This document shows positions 1 to 7,609 of a stretch of 64,000 nucleotides of DNA, in pieces. Numbering within the stretch: position 1 is the stretch's first letter; every line of letters begins with the position of its first letter. Origin of the DNA: Arthrobacter sp. H35-D1 (GTDB lineage: Bacteria; Actinomycetota; Actinomycetes; Actinomycetales; Micrococcaceae); NCBI RefSeq assembly GCF_030063185.1, contig NZ_JASISP010000019.1, positions 21,702 through 85,701 of the forward strand. Direction: 5' to 3'. The translations under genes were made by a program, and so were the position numbers. A model generated the notes under the pieces. It saw nothing but the letters and a program-made list of their open reading frames with translations, did not search any database and was not told the DNA's origin.

Positions 1-381
1 GTCGTTCAGGGTGGAGTAGACGTCGTGGCCCAGCTGCGCCATCCACAGCCCTGCTTCCCGGTCCCTGACGCCCTTCACGGCGGAAAGGTCGGCCCCGGCG
101 GCCAAGAAGAAGGGCTTGCCGGTGACGGCGACGGCGGCAATCTCGCCGCGGGATGCCCGCTCGCGCTGGGCTTCAAGCACGGTGCCGAATTCCACCAGGG
201 TGTTGGGCCCCAAGGTGGTGGGGCGGCGGTGGTCAAGGCCGTTGTCGAGCGTGATCAAGGCGAGGGTGCCCGCGCTTGTGGCGCCGTCGACACCGGGCAG
301 GGCCACGTCCTGAACGTACGGGTGTGTCACCACTTCGTCGGGGAACAGTGCTGCAAGCTTGTTGAAGTCCTGGGCGCTCAT
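1..381 (-). CDS. 3-hydroxyacyl-CoA dehydrogenase / enoyl-CoA hydratase, N-terminal part (runs off the window)
   Basis: This is the first ~127 residues of a multifunctional beta-oxidation enzyme; the gene continues beyond base 1. The visible part is the start of the crotonase (enoyl-CoA hydratase) domain: a substrate-binding stretch with 'LITLDNG', and 'AVTGKPFFLAAGADLS', which matches the oxyanion-hole region of the family. The ATG at 381 overlaps the stop of the upstream thiolase (ATGA), so the pair is one transcription unit with coupled translation, as expected for the FadA/FadB complex of fatty-acid degradation in the cytoplasm. The NAD-binding dehydrogenase half lies outside the window and is inferred from gene order and from the family's usual arrangement. 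Confidence 0.88.
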   Translation of the reverse strand, partial: MSAQDFNKLAALFPDEVVTHPYVQDVALPGVDGATSAGTLALITLDNGLDHRRPTTLGPNTLVEFGTVLEAQRERASRGEIAAVAVTGKPFFLAAGADLSAVKGVRDREAGLWMAQLGHDVYSTLND

Positions 382-1685
382 GAGGCGTCCCATTCCGTGG
401 TTGGGGTGGCTGTGATCGAGGCGGCCGAGTCAGGGGCCACGGCGGCAGGGGTCCCCGGCCGAGCTTGCGAGGCGGGGGAGCCGCTGGGGACGAAGTGCGG
501 GTTCTCCCAGATGATGGTGCCGCCCATGCCCAGCCCCACGCACATGGTGGTCATGCCGTATTGCACTGAGGTGTCTTCAGCGAATTGGCGGGCCAGCTGG
601 TTCATGAGCCGGACGCCGGAGGAAGCCAGCGGGTGGCCCACGGCGATGGCGCCGCCATAGCGGTTGACGCGGGGGTCGTCGTCGGCCATGTTGAAGTGGT
701 CAAGGAAGCTGAGCACCTGGACGGCAAACGCCTCGTTGATTTCAAACAGGCCAATGTCCTCGATGGCAAGGCCGGCGTTCTTGAGTGCCTTTTCCGTGGC
801 AGGGACCGGACCGATGCCCATGACTTCCGGTGCCACGCCGGCAAAGGCATAGCTGACGAGGCGCATCTTCACTGGCAGCCCCAGCTCGGCGGCAGCGTCG
901 GCAGAAGCCAAAAGTGCCACGGTGGCGCCGTCGTTCAAGCCGGCGGAGTTGCCCGCCGTGACCCGGCCGTGGGCGCGGAAGGGGGTGCGCAGCGCGGCCA
1001 GGTCGGCCAGGCTGGTGCCGGGGCGCGGCGGCTCGTCGAGCGTGTTGACGTTCCAGCCTTGGCCGGGCTTGAGCGTGGCAACGGGGACCAAGTCCGGCTG
1101 GATCTGGCCCTTGTTGTAGGCGGCTGCAAGCTTGTCCTGGCTGGCCACGGCGTAAGCGTCGGTGCGCTCCTTGGTGATGGCAGGGAAGCGGTCGTGCAGG
1201 TTTTCGGCCGTGTTGCCCATGTTCAAGGCGGCGGGGTCCACCAGGCGTTCGGACATGAAGCGCGGGTTGGGGTCGGCGCCGGATCCCATGGGGTGGTGGC
1301 CCATGTGCTCCACGCCGCCGGCAATGACGACGTCGTACGCGCCAAAGCCAATGCCCGACGCCGTGGTGGTCACGGCCGTCATGGCGCCGGCGCACATCCG
1401 GTCGATGGCGAAGCCGGGCACCGACTGGGGGAGTCCTGCCAGCAGTGCCGCCGTGCGCCCGATGGTCAAGCCCTGGTCGCCGGTTTGGGTGGTGGCGGCG
1501 ATGGCCACCTCGTCAATGCGCTCCGCTGGCAACTGGGGGTTGCGGCGCATCAGCTCGCGGATGCATTTGACCACGAGGTCGTCGGCGCGGATGTCGGCAT
1601 AGATGCCTTTTTCCCCGGCGCGTCCGAAGGGTGTGCGGACGCCGTCAACAAAGACCACGTCCCTAACTTGCCGATTTTGGCTCAC
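378..1685 (-). CDS. fadA: acetyl-CoA C-acyltransferase (thiolase)
   Basis: Thiolase of beta-oxidation, 435 residues, cleaving 3-ketoacyl-CoA with CoA. The three catalytic signatures are present: the nucleophilic Cys in 'DRMCAGAMTA', the His in 'GHPLASSG' and the C-terminal Cys in 'CVGLGMGG'; 'NEAF' is also present. I chose the GTG at 1685 because GAGGAG lies six bases upstream and the protein then begins MSQNRQVRDVVFVDGVRTP, the normal family start; an in-frame ATG at 1709 would add eight residues and has no ribosome site. About 40 residues at the C-terminus (Ala/Pro/Ser-rich) extend past the thiolase fold. The gene overlaps the downstream hydratase/dehydrogenase gene and is preceded by a perfect palindrome at 1758-1777. 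Confidence 0.95.
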   Translation of the reverse strand: MSQNRQVRDVVFVDGVRTPFGRAGEKGIYADIRADDLVVKCIRELMRRNPQLPAERIDEVAIAATTQTGDQGLTIGRTAALLAGLPQSVPGFAIDRMCAGAMTAVTTTASGIGFGAYDVVIAGGVEHMGHHPMGSGADPNPRFMSERLVDPAALNMGNTAENLHDRFPAITKERTDAYAVASQDKLAAAYNKGQIQPDLVPVATLKPGQGWNVNTLDEPPRPGTSLADLAALRTPFRAHGRVTAGNSAGLNDGATVALLASADAAAELGLPVKMRLVSYAFAGVAPEVMGIGPVPATEKALKNAGLAIEDIGLFEINEAFAVQVLSFLDHFNMADDDPRVNRYGGAIAVGHPLASSGVRLMNQLARQFAEDTSVQYGMTTMCVGLGMGGTIIWENPHFVPSGSPASQARPGTPAAVAPDSAASITATPTTEWDAS

Positions 1686-1757
1686 GCTTGGCTCCTCAAA
1701 TGCTTTCAACGGGTGTCGCCAAGCCTACCCATGAGACGGACGACTGTGTCACACATC

Positions 1758-1777
1758 ATGTTACTCACGAGTAACAT
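1758..1777. promoter_or_regulatory. Perfect inverted repeat upstream of fadA, likely TetR-type operator
   Basis: ATGTTACTC-AC-GAGTAACAT: two perfect 9-base arms with a 2-base spacer, 72 bases upstream of the fadA start. Size and symmetry fit a TetR/AcrR-family repressor site, and fatty-acid degradation genes of actinobacteria are often controlled by such regulators. No regulator gene for it is seen in the window; the function is inferred. Confidence 0.6.
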
Positions 1778-1841
1778 GGAGGTCAAAAGCGGCGTGGTTG
1801 CTTGAATCTTGGCATAAACCCGCAGAGAGGCGAAGCTGTGG

Positions 1842-3299
1842 CTAGGACTTGGTTTCCTTGCCGTCTTTTGCTTCCTTGGGAGGCAGCGGCTCGGGGTGCG
1901 CCAGCGCTTCGGTGAGCATGGGGGCGGTCATCGCGATTTGCCACGGGCGGGCTCCCAGTTCGGCCAGTTGCCCGGCCACCGTTTCTTCGGTGATCTCCGA
2001 CGGCGGCCGCCAGCACACGCGGCGCAGGAAGTCCGGGGTGAGGACGTTCTCTGCCGGTATGTTGACTCCTTCAGCCAGCTCGCCCAGGCGTGCCCGCGCC
2101 GTGGCATACCGGGCGGCCGCTTCAACGTCGCGTTCGGCCCAGATGCGCGGCGGCGGCGGGGCGTTGCTGGAGACCTGCAGGGGTGGCGGTTCATTGCCGT
2201 TCTTGGCTGTTTGGATGGCATGCAACCACTTGGGGGCATCGCGTTTGGCGGAGCGGCCATGGAACCCGGACAGTGCCAGCAATGCCGGAACCGTGCCGGG
2301 CATGCCCTTGGCTGCGGCCACGATCGCGGAGTCGGGGATGAGCCGGCCCGGGGCTATGTCGCGGTGTTCGGCAAGCTTTTCGCGGGTCTCCCACAGCTCC
2401 CGCACGGCGGCCAGCTGGACGCGGTTGCGGATGCTGTGCGAACCGGACGTGCGCCGCCACGGGTCCACGCGGGGTGCCGGAACCCCGGCGTCGATGAGGT
2501 GCTGGAATTCCTGGGCCGCGTAGTCGAGCTTGCCGTCGTTTTCCAGCAGTGCTACAAGTTCCTCTTCGAGGTCCACCAGGACCTCGACGTCCAGGGCGGC
2601 GTAGCGCAGCCACGGCTCGGGCAGCGGGCGCGTGGACCAGTCCGCGGCGGAGTGTTCCTTGGCCAAGTGGTAGCCCAGCAGCGACTCCACCACGGCGCCG
2701 AGCCCCACACGCGGCAACCCGGCAATGCGGGCGGCAAGTTCGGTGTCAAAAAGCTTGTCCGGCCACATGCCGACCCCGGCCAGGCACGGCAGGTCTTGGC
2801 TGGCAGCGTGCAAAATCCATTCGACGCCGCGCAGGGCTTCGTCGATGATCTTCAGGTCGGGAAACGCCTCGGGGTCGATGAGCCAAGTGCCGGCACCTTC
2901 GCGGCGGATCTGCACCAGCATGGCGCGCTGGCCGTAGCGGAACCCGGAGGCACGTTCGGTGTCCACGGCGGCCGGGCCGCTGCCGCCCGCCAGGGCAGCG
3001 GCGCACCTTTTGAGCGCCGGCTCCGTTTCGACAACTGCCGGGATCCCGTCCTGGGGCGTGTCGAGCTCCACGAGTTCAGGGAGTTCGCCCAACTCCACGC
3101 GGCGGCCGGCAATGAGCACGGACGTCAAGGGGGCGGGCGCCACATCGGTGCCAATGCCGGTGGAACTGCCGGACGCCTCGCCGGCCGCACCGCCCGGCGG
3201 GGCACCGGCAGGGGTGCTTGTGGCCGAGTTGTGGCCGTGGTGGGGGGTGGACTTTTTGTCCCTGGCGCGGCTGTGTGAGCTTGATTCTGCGTTGGTCAT
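1842..3299 (-). CDS. rnd: Ribonuclease D (HRDC domain)
   Basis: 3'-5' exoribonuclease of the DEDD superfamily, 485 residues, acting on stable RNA precursors in the cytoplasm. After ~60 low-complexity residues the exonuclease fold appears: 'AVDTERASG' supplies the first Asp and Glu, 'LHAASQDL' the second Asp and 'YAALDVEVLVDL' the YxxxD motif. The HRDC domain follows (around 'LWETREKLAEHRDIAPGRLI'). A DUF3000 gene and rnd are normally direct neighbours in actinobacteria; here the two are separated by about 3.7 kb holding three extra genes. fadA follows downstream on the same strand after a gap of about 150 bases that holds the palindrome. Confidence 0.93.
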   Translation of the reverse strand: MTNAESSSHSRARDKKSTPHHGHNSATSTPAGAPPGGAAGEASGSSTGIGTDVAPAPLTSVLIAGRRVELGELPELVELDTPQDGIPAVVETEPALKRCAAALAGGSGPAAVDTERASGFRYGQRAMLVQIRREGAGTWLIDPEAFPDLKIIDEALRGVEWILHAASQDLPCLAGVGMWPDKLFDTELAARIAGLPRVGLGAVVESLLGYHLAKEHSAADWSTRPLPEPWLRYAALDVEVLVDLEEELVALLENDGKLDYAAQEFQHLIDAGVPAPRVDPWRRTSGSHSIRNRVQLAAVRELWETREKLAEHRDIAPGRLIPDSAIVAAAKGMPGTVPALLALSGFHGRSAKRDAPKWLHAIQTAKNGNEPPPLQVSSNAPPPPRIWAERDVEAAARYATARARLGELAEGVNIPAENVLTPDFLRRVCWRPPSEITEETVAGQLAELGARPWQIAMTAPMLTEALAHPEPLPPKEAKDGKETKS

Positions 3300-3473
3300 G
3301 ATTGCCCCAGTCTACCGAACGGTCCGCGCCGCTGGCGGGTGGGCGGCACCAGTGGTGGGAGATTCCCTGCTCAAGTGTCGGCAACAGTTCGGGGAAGTGT
3401 CTTCTGTTTGCCCAGTTGGGTCGACCTTGTGGGCCATGGTTGCTGGAGCTTTCCGCCCGTGTTGGCAGGAGGC

Positions 3474-3869
3474 CTACACCCCGGGGTCAGCTGGCCCGGC
3501 GATCGCCCCGGCCCGCATGAGTCCGGCCAGCCCCATCACGTGGGCCCCCGTCAGATTTGTGCCGGAGACCTGCGCGCCGTCCAGTTGGGCGTCCGAAAGA
3601 TCGGCATGGGAAAGGTCTGCCGCAGTGAGGTTGGCGCCCCGAAGATCCGCGTCCCGCAGGCACGCCCCGGCAGCCTTGGCGCTAAAGAGACTGGCTCCGC
3701 GCAGGTCGGCCCCGACCAGCGAGGCACCTTCCAGGAGGGCGTGGGAGAAGTCGGCCCCGGCCAAATCCAGCCCGTCGAGAACCACGCCACGAACGTCCGT
3801 CCCGTTCAGCCGGGCCGGGCCGGCCGTGAGTGCGTGTTCGATCTCGCCACGCGTCAAGCGCTTCGGCAT
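3474..3869 (-). CDS. Pentapeptide-repeat protein
   Basis: 131-residue protein made of about 14 pentapeptide units of the A(D/N)LxG type, seen as 'LDGLDLAGADFSHALLEGAS' and 'DLRGANLTAADLSHADLSDA'. Such proteins fold as a right-handed quadrilateral beta-helix. The first ~20 residues ('MPKRLTRGEIEHAL') are a short helical cap. There is no signal peptide or membrane segment. GAAGGAG lies five bases before the ATG. It follows the DUF6345 gene by 108 bases on the same strand, so co-transcription with the protease-like genes is plausible. Some relatives (Qnr, MfpA) mimic DNA and protect gyrase, but they are longer; I see nothing that assigns that role here. Confidence 0.85.
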   Translation of the reverse strand: MPKRLTRGEIEHALTAGPARLNGTDVRGVVLDGLDLAGADFSHALLEGASLVGADLRGASLFSAKAAGACLRDADLRGANLTAADLSHADLSDAQLDGAQVSGTNLTGAHVMGLAGLMRAGAIAGPADPGV

Positions 3870-3977
3870 GGGTTCTCCTTCCCTTGGGGCACAGCTTCCA
3901 CCTGCCGCTTCAAGGACACCGGCCCATGTGCTGCGCCAACCGGCGGGGCCATTGCTGGTCCCGCCGAAACGGTGTTC

Positions 3978-5591
3978 CTAGTCGAACAGCGGAGCATTGA
4001 TCCAGTACCTCTTGCGGAAACCGCCGGCAAATTCGAGTTCAACGGCCTTGCGGGCGACCAAGGACGCATGGGAGCCCTGAATGTCATAGCCGACCTCGGT
4101 GCTTTCCGGAACAGTAGCGACCGAGACAGGCGCCTGCGGACCGGACAGGATGGTCCGCAAACGCGGCCCAAAAGCGCGAGCCAACGCTGTTTGCGGGTCC
4201 GTTTCACCGATGGCGCGCGCCAGCCCGCCCGGAGGTGCCGGCTCCCGAGTCGTGGCGCGTGGCTTGTCGGAGAGTTCCTCCACCGGCCGTATGCCGGAAT
4301 AAACATCCGTGACCCGTCCGTCGTTGTCAATATTGATCCGCACCATGCCGCGGTCTGTGGTGATCACCGGCAAACCGTTGACGAGTTGCCGGTATTGCAC
4401 CAGCGTCCCAGTGGTGAACGGATCCTCAACATGGCCGTCCCCCCTGGCTGAGACACCGCCTTCGCATAGGCTGGCAACCCTGTCCAGCACCAGCTCCGAA
4501 CCTTCGTCGAGACCGAAGTCGCGCACTGCGGCCCCCGCTGCGGCCAAGGCATCGGACCGGGACAGTTGTGTCCGGTTCTCCAAGTTGGGCTGGTTGAGCC
4601 GTGCGGAGACAAGGCCGGCATCGTCCACAGTGACAGTCCTGCCGTCAGCGGCCATGTGGGCGAAGCTGCCGAAGGTCCGGGCGGAGCCCCCCTGCACGTT
4701 GAACCGGCCCGCAATGTCCCGCAGTGACCGGGAATTCGGCGGCGCGAGGAGCGCGGTGCGCAACTGGTGCGGCATTTCCATGGACGGTGCCCGGACCACG
4801 CTGGAAGCGGTGTCATACCACCGCCACCACCACCAATCCGTGCTGGCACGTTCGGCCGACAGGTAGCGTTCGTTGAAAAGCCTGTCCTGGGCCTGCTCAG
4901 GGCTGGCTCCGGTGGCGCATACGCTGGGCGCCTGGTCGTGGGCAATGTCCCAGCTGGAATTGAGCCAAGCTGAGCTGAGACTCTCGCCGGCCTGCCAATG
5001 CCGCCAGAATCCCGAGCCGTACCGTGCATCGTCCCAGCTGACCGTCTCGAATCCAAACATCATTCGCAGTCCCAGGTTGGCGTCCTTCCACGTGCGGAAA
5101 GGTGAATGGCCGTCCAGCACGCGCAAGGACGAACAGGTCGACCAGAAAACGTACCGTGCGTACTCGTTCCCCAGCCGCATGATCGACGACGTCGCCGTGC
5201 AGTCATCGCCCAGCCAGGGAGCGCCCATCGGGACGTAGAAGACGCCATTGGCGTCCATTCCCCCGTGGCCGCAATGATATAGCACACGGGAGGAATCCAT
5301 GCCGTAAGTGTCTTGCCAATTGTCGTAGTCTTCACCGTAGGCCCACACTTTGACTCCCGCGTCAGTGAACCAGAAGTTTCTCGGCGTGAACTGCTCGGCG
5401 TAGGCCAAAAATCCGGCCGTGTCATCGTGGGTGAGGGTGAGCGAGCCCGTGTTGCAGAACGTTTCGACGCTGAACGCGCCGTAAAGTTTCGCGCCGCCCC
5501 GCGGGGCTTTGGCCCCGTCGGAGGCGGGGTCCTCCTGCCCTGCGGGGGCGGTGTCAGGGGGCGCAGGCTGTTGTCGCTGTTCGGTGTCCAT
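3978..5591 (-). CDS. DUF6345 protein with caspase-like His/Cys pair and PepSY/FTP-like domain
   Basis: 537-residue protein, function unknown. Residues 1-35 are Pro/Ala/Gln-rich. Residues ~36-260 resemble DUF6345: 'HCGHGG' places a His-Gly at 109-110 and 'STCSS' a Cys at 153, the order and surroundings of the catalytic dyad of clan CD peptidases (caspase/gingipain type). A Trp-rich run (WWWWRW, ~253-258) follows. Residues ~396-434 ('YRQLVNGLPV' then 'INIDNDGRVTDV') look like the FTP/PepSY domains of thermolysin-type propeptides, which fold and inhibit proteases. No signal peptide is visible. The ATG at 5591 has AAAGGAG nine bases upstream; a longer in-frame reading to 5639 has no ribosome site. 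It sits 44 bases after a metzincin gene, suggesting a functional pair. The DUF assignment is from memory of the motif pattern; peptidase activity is inference. Confidence 0.75.
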   Translation of the reverse strand: MDTEQRQQPAPPDTAPAGQEDPASDGAKAPRGGAKLYGAFSVETFCNTGSLTLTHDDTAGFLAYAEQFTPRNFWFTDAGVKVWAYGEDYDNWQDTYGMDSSRVLYHCGHGGMDANGVFYVPMGAPWLGDDCTATSSIMRLGNEYARYVFWSTCSSLRVLDGHSPFRTWKDANLGLRMMFGFETVSWDDARYGSGFWRHWQAGESLSSAWLNSSWDIAHDQAPSVCATGASPEQAQDRLFNERYLSAERASTDWWWWRWYDTASSVVRAPSMEMPHQLRTALLAPPNSRSLRDIAGRFNVQGGSARTFGSFAHMAADGRTVTVDDAGLVSARLNQPNLENRTQLSRSDALAAAGAAVRDFGLDEGSELVLDRVASLCEGGVSARGDGHVEDPFTTGTLVQYRQLVNGLPVITTDRGMVRINIDNDGRVTDVYSGIRPVEELSDKPRATTREPAPPGGLARAIGETDPQTALARAFGPRLRTILSGPQAPVSVATVPESTEVGYDIQGSHASLVARKAVELEFAGGFRKRYWINAPLFD

Positions 5592-5635
5592 GGTGTGGTG
5601 CTCCTTTGCGTTGATTGCTGTTCTGCGTGCCACAG

Positions 5636-6664
5636 TCACCAGTACATGACGGCGGTCTGGCCGGAGGCCCCGCTCCAGTACAGCCGGAGCCGGAGCACAT
5701 ACTTGCGGCCCTGGAAGAGCTTGAGGGAGAGATGGGAGTTCAAGTCGGTGCCGCCGTCGTCGTCACCGGCGAGGAAACGCAACTCGCCGTCAACTTCTTC
5801 GAACAGCACCATGACGGTGTCGGCCGTGCCGAAGCTGGAGATCTGGTACTCCCGGGACTCGGTTGGTTCGATCCGCGCGTCGGCCTGCTGCCCTGCCGTA
5901 AGTGACAAGGGCCTGGACACGAAGGGTTCCAGCTTGGGCGTGGTTGGTCCCAGCGGGGGGTAGAAGCGGAGAACCCATTCCTTGTCCAGTGTGGAGAGTC
6001 CGCCGGGCGGCCTCAGCCCCGCGTGGAAGCGGGCGGGTTCCACAATCAGCCCGGCCGGGAACCAGTACTCCATGACCGAGTCCGGGTCCCATTCGGAGCC
6101 TTGTACTTCGGCGACGGGGATCTTGCGCAGCACGTTGTTGTACGTCTGTTCGCGCGGCCAGAAATTGGGGCTGCCGGCGAAGTAGCCGTAGACCTTGTCC
6201 TCATCCCACACGATGCCTGCGAAGGGGTTCTGGTGTTCGTGCGGCATCCCCAGCGAGTGGCCGATCTCGTGCAGGGCCGTGGTGTGTCCGTAGTCGTCGG
6301 TGAGGTTCCAGCCAAAGTTCATGGTTGCCTGCGCCGCACCGATGCCCAAGGCATCGCGGCCCACGTATGACCATGAACCAGCATCCTGGTCGAAGGAGAT
6401 GCGCAGTTCTGCTTCATTGGCGGTGCCCACCTCGGCGAACGCCAGGCCGATGCCCAAAGCCTTCCATTCGGCAAAGGCATCGCGGACGGCTTGGCGCTGT
6501 GGTTCCGGGCCTCCAAGCAGCGTGTAGTGCAGCACAGTCCCGTTGGCCCAGACGGCGGACAGGACGGTGAGGAGGTGTTGCCTCCGGTCGAGCATCCCCG
6601 GTGGGGTCACCCGCGGGATTCGGGGTTTGACTGCACAATACGGTCGGGCGGTTTCCGTGGGCAT
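5636..6664 (-). CDS. Metzincin-type zinc metalloprotease with PPC-like C-terminal domain
   Basis: 342 residues. The zinc site is complete: HEIGHSLGMPH gives His132, Glu133, His136 and His142, and 'DSVMEYW' supplies the Met-turn (Met198), the hallmarks of metzincins (M10/M12A types). The continuation 'HEHQNP' after the third His resembles astacin-like M12A enzymes. Residues ~255-342 are beta-rich ('REYQISSFGTADTVMVLFEE', 'YVLRLRLYW') and resemble the pre-peptidase C-terminal domain often found on secreted proteases. No signal peptide or transmembrane helix is visible at the N-terminus, which is odd for this class; export by another route or an intracellular role are both open. It is first in a three-gene minus-strand block with the DUF6345 and pentapeptide genes. 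Confidence 0.88.
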   Translation of the reverse strand: MPTETARPYCAVKPRIPRVTPPGMLDRRQHLLTVLSAVWANGTVLHYTLLGGPEPQRQAVRDAFAEWKALGIGLAFAEVGTANEAELRISFDQDAGSWSYVGRDALGIGAAQATMNFGWNLTDDYGHTTALHEIGHSLGMPHEHQNPFAGIVWDEDKVYGYFAGSPNFWPREQTYNNVLRKIPVAEVQGSEWDPDSVMEYWFPAGLIVEPARFHAGLRPPGGLSTLDKEWVLRFYPPLGPTTPKLEPFVSRPLSLTAGQQADARIEPTESREYQISSFGTADTVMVLFEEVDGELRFLAGDDDGGTDLNSHLSLKLFQGRKYVLRLRLYWSGASGQTAVMYW

Positions 6665-6925
6665 GGCTGGTTCCCATCACTAGGTTTTCCATCAGGTAAG
6701 CCAAGGCTATTGCTGCTCCCGCTGCGGGTCATGAGTGGGGGGACGCTCATGTTTTCTCCTGATGAGTCCCGACTGTCGGTGCCGGGCCAAGTGCGGCATC
6801 GACCGGGCTTGGGGCGTGGACCGGGCACAGGGCATCCACAGGCAGCGCTTGGCTTCCAAACGCCTTGGGCCGGGCCGTTGCCATGGGTTGGTCCCGATCA
6901 GCCCCGCTGCCATCCTCCATTGCAA

Positions 6926-6996
6926 CGGGGGCGCTGGTCGATCAGCGGGGGCGCTGGTCGATCAGCGGGGGCGCTGGTCGATCAGCGGGGGCGCTG
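6926..6996. repeat. 20-bp tandem repeat, three full copies plus an 11-bp partial
   Basis: The unit CGGGGGCGCTGGTCGATCAG is repeated without mismatch at 6926-6945, 6946-6965 and 6966-6985, with a partial copy to 6996. The TGA stop codon of the DUF3000 gene (complement of 6982-6984) lies in the third copy, so the repeat straddles the 3' end of that gene and the gap before the metalloprotease block. The 20-base period is not a multiple of three. Confidence 0.95.
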
Positions 6997-7548
6997 TGGC
7001 AGCAAGGTCACGCCGTCGGGCACGGGCGGCAACCCGGCAAAGGTGCCCACAATATTTGCCCACGCCTGAAGGTGCGGGCGGACAGCGGTGCCGTTTGGCG
7101 TCCACGATGCGCGCAGTTCAATGTCAATGGCGTCGGGGCGGGCGGCAAGCGTCCCGTAACTTTCGGACAGAACGCGGGTGGCGGTCCCGCCGGCGCTCGT
7201 GTAGGCGGCACCCTGTTCTTCCAAGGATTCGACGAGCCACGCCCAGGCGACATTGCCCAACAGCGGGTCGTTGCCCATGTCCGGTTCCAGCCGGGCGCGG
7301 ATATACGTCACGATGCGGAAGGTGCCGTCCCACAGCGGGGATCCTTGTGGATCGTGGAGCAGGATGAAGCGCCCGGTGGCCATTTCGTCGCCGTCGACAA
7401 TGATCTCCGCACCGAGTGCCACGCCGTACGGTGCCAGGCGGGCCGGGGCCGGAACTTCCGCGAGCATGATCTCGTTGCGTACCTTGCCCGCGCGCAACGA
7501 TGCCAAGGCTAGTTGGAAGTCAGCGGGAAGCTGCGGGAGCAAGGTCAC
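6982..7548 (-). CDS. DUF3000 domain-containing protein
   Basis: 188-residue cytoplasmic protein of the actinobacterial DUF3000 family, function unknown. Family features seen: 'PADFQLALASLR', 'RNEIMLAEVPAPARLAPY', 'GRFILLHDP' and a C-terminal 'DIELRASWTPNG'. The family is nearly always found just upstream of RNase D, which suggests a link to RNA processing, but that is genomic context only. The last three residues and the stop are encoded by a 20-bp tandem repeat, so repeat-number change would move the stop or alter the tail (…LLPQRPR). Confidence 0.9.
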   Translation of the reverse strand: MTLLPQLPADFQLALASLRAGKVRNEIMLAEVPAPARLAPYGVALGAEIIVDGDEMATGRFILLHDPQGSPLWDGTFRIVTYIRARLEPDMGNDPLLGNVAWAWLVESLEEQGAAYTSAGGTATRVLSESYGTLAARPDAIDIELRASWTPNGTAVRPHLQAWANIVGTFAGLPPVPDGVTLLPQRPR

Positions 7549-7609
7549 ATTCGCAGATTATGACGCTGCAGGGTCAAAGTGTGGCAGGCGCGCCGCACCC
7601 GGCCCGGGG

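Noticed and set aside
585..1805. 406-codon plus-strand frame opposite the thiolase
   Set aside because: No domain; opposite a complete thiolase with catalytic residues.
1896..3278. 460-codon plus-strand frame opposite RNase D
   Set aside because: Composition is that of a GC-rich shadow; the RNase D frame has all catalytic motifs.
6926..6996. Possible CRISPR-like array
   Set aside because: The 20-bp units are directly adjacent with no spacers, and no cas genes are nearby.
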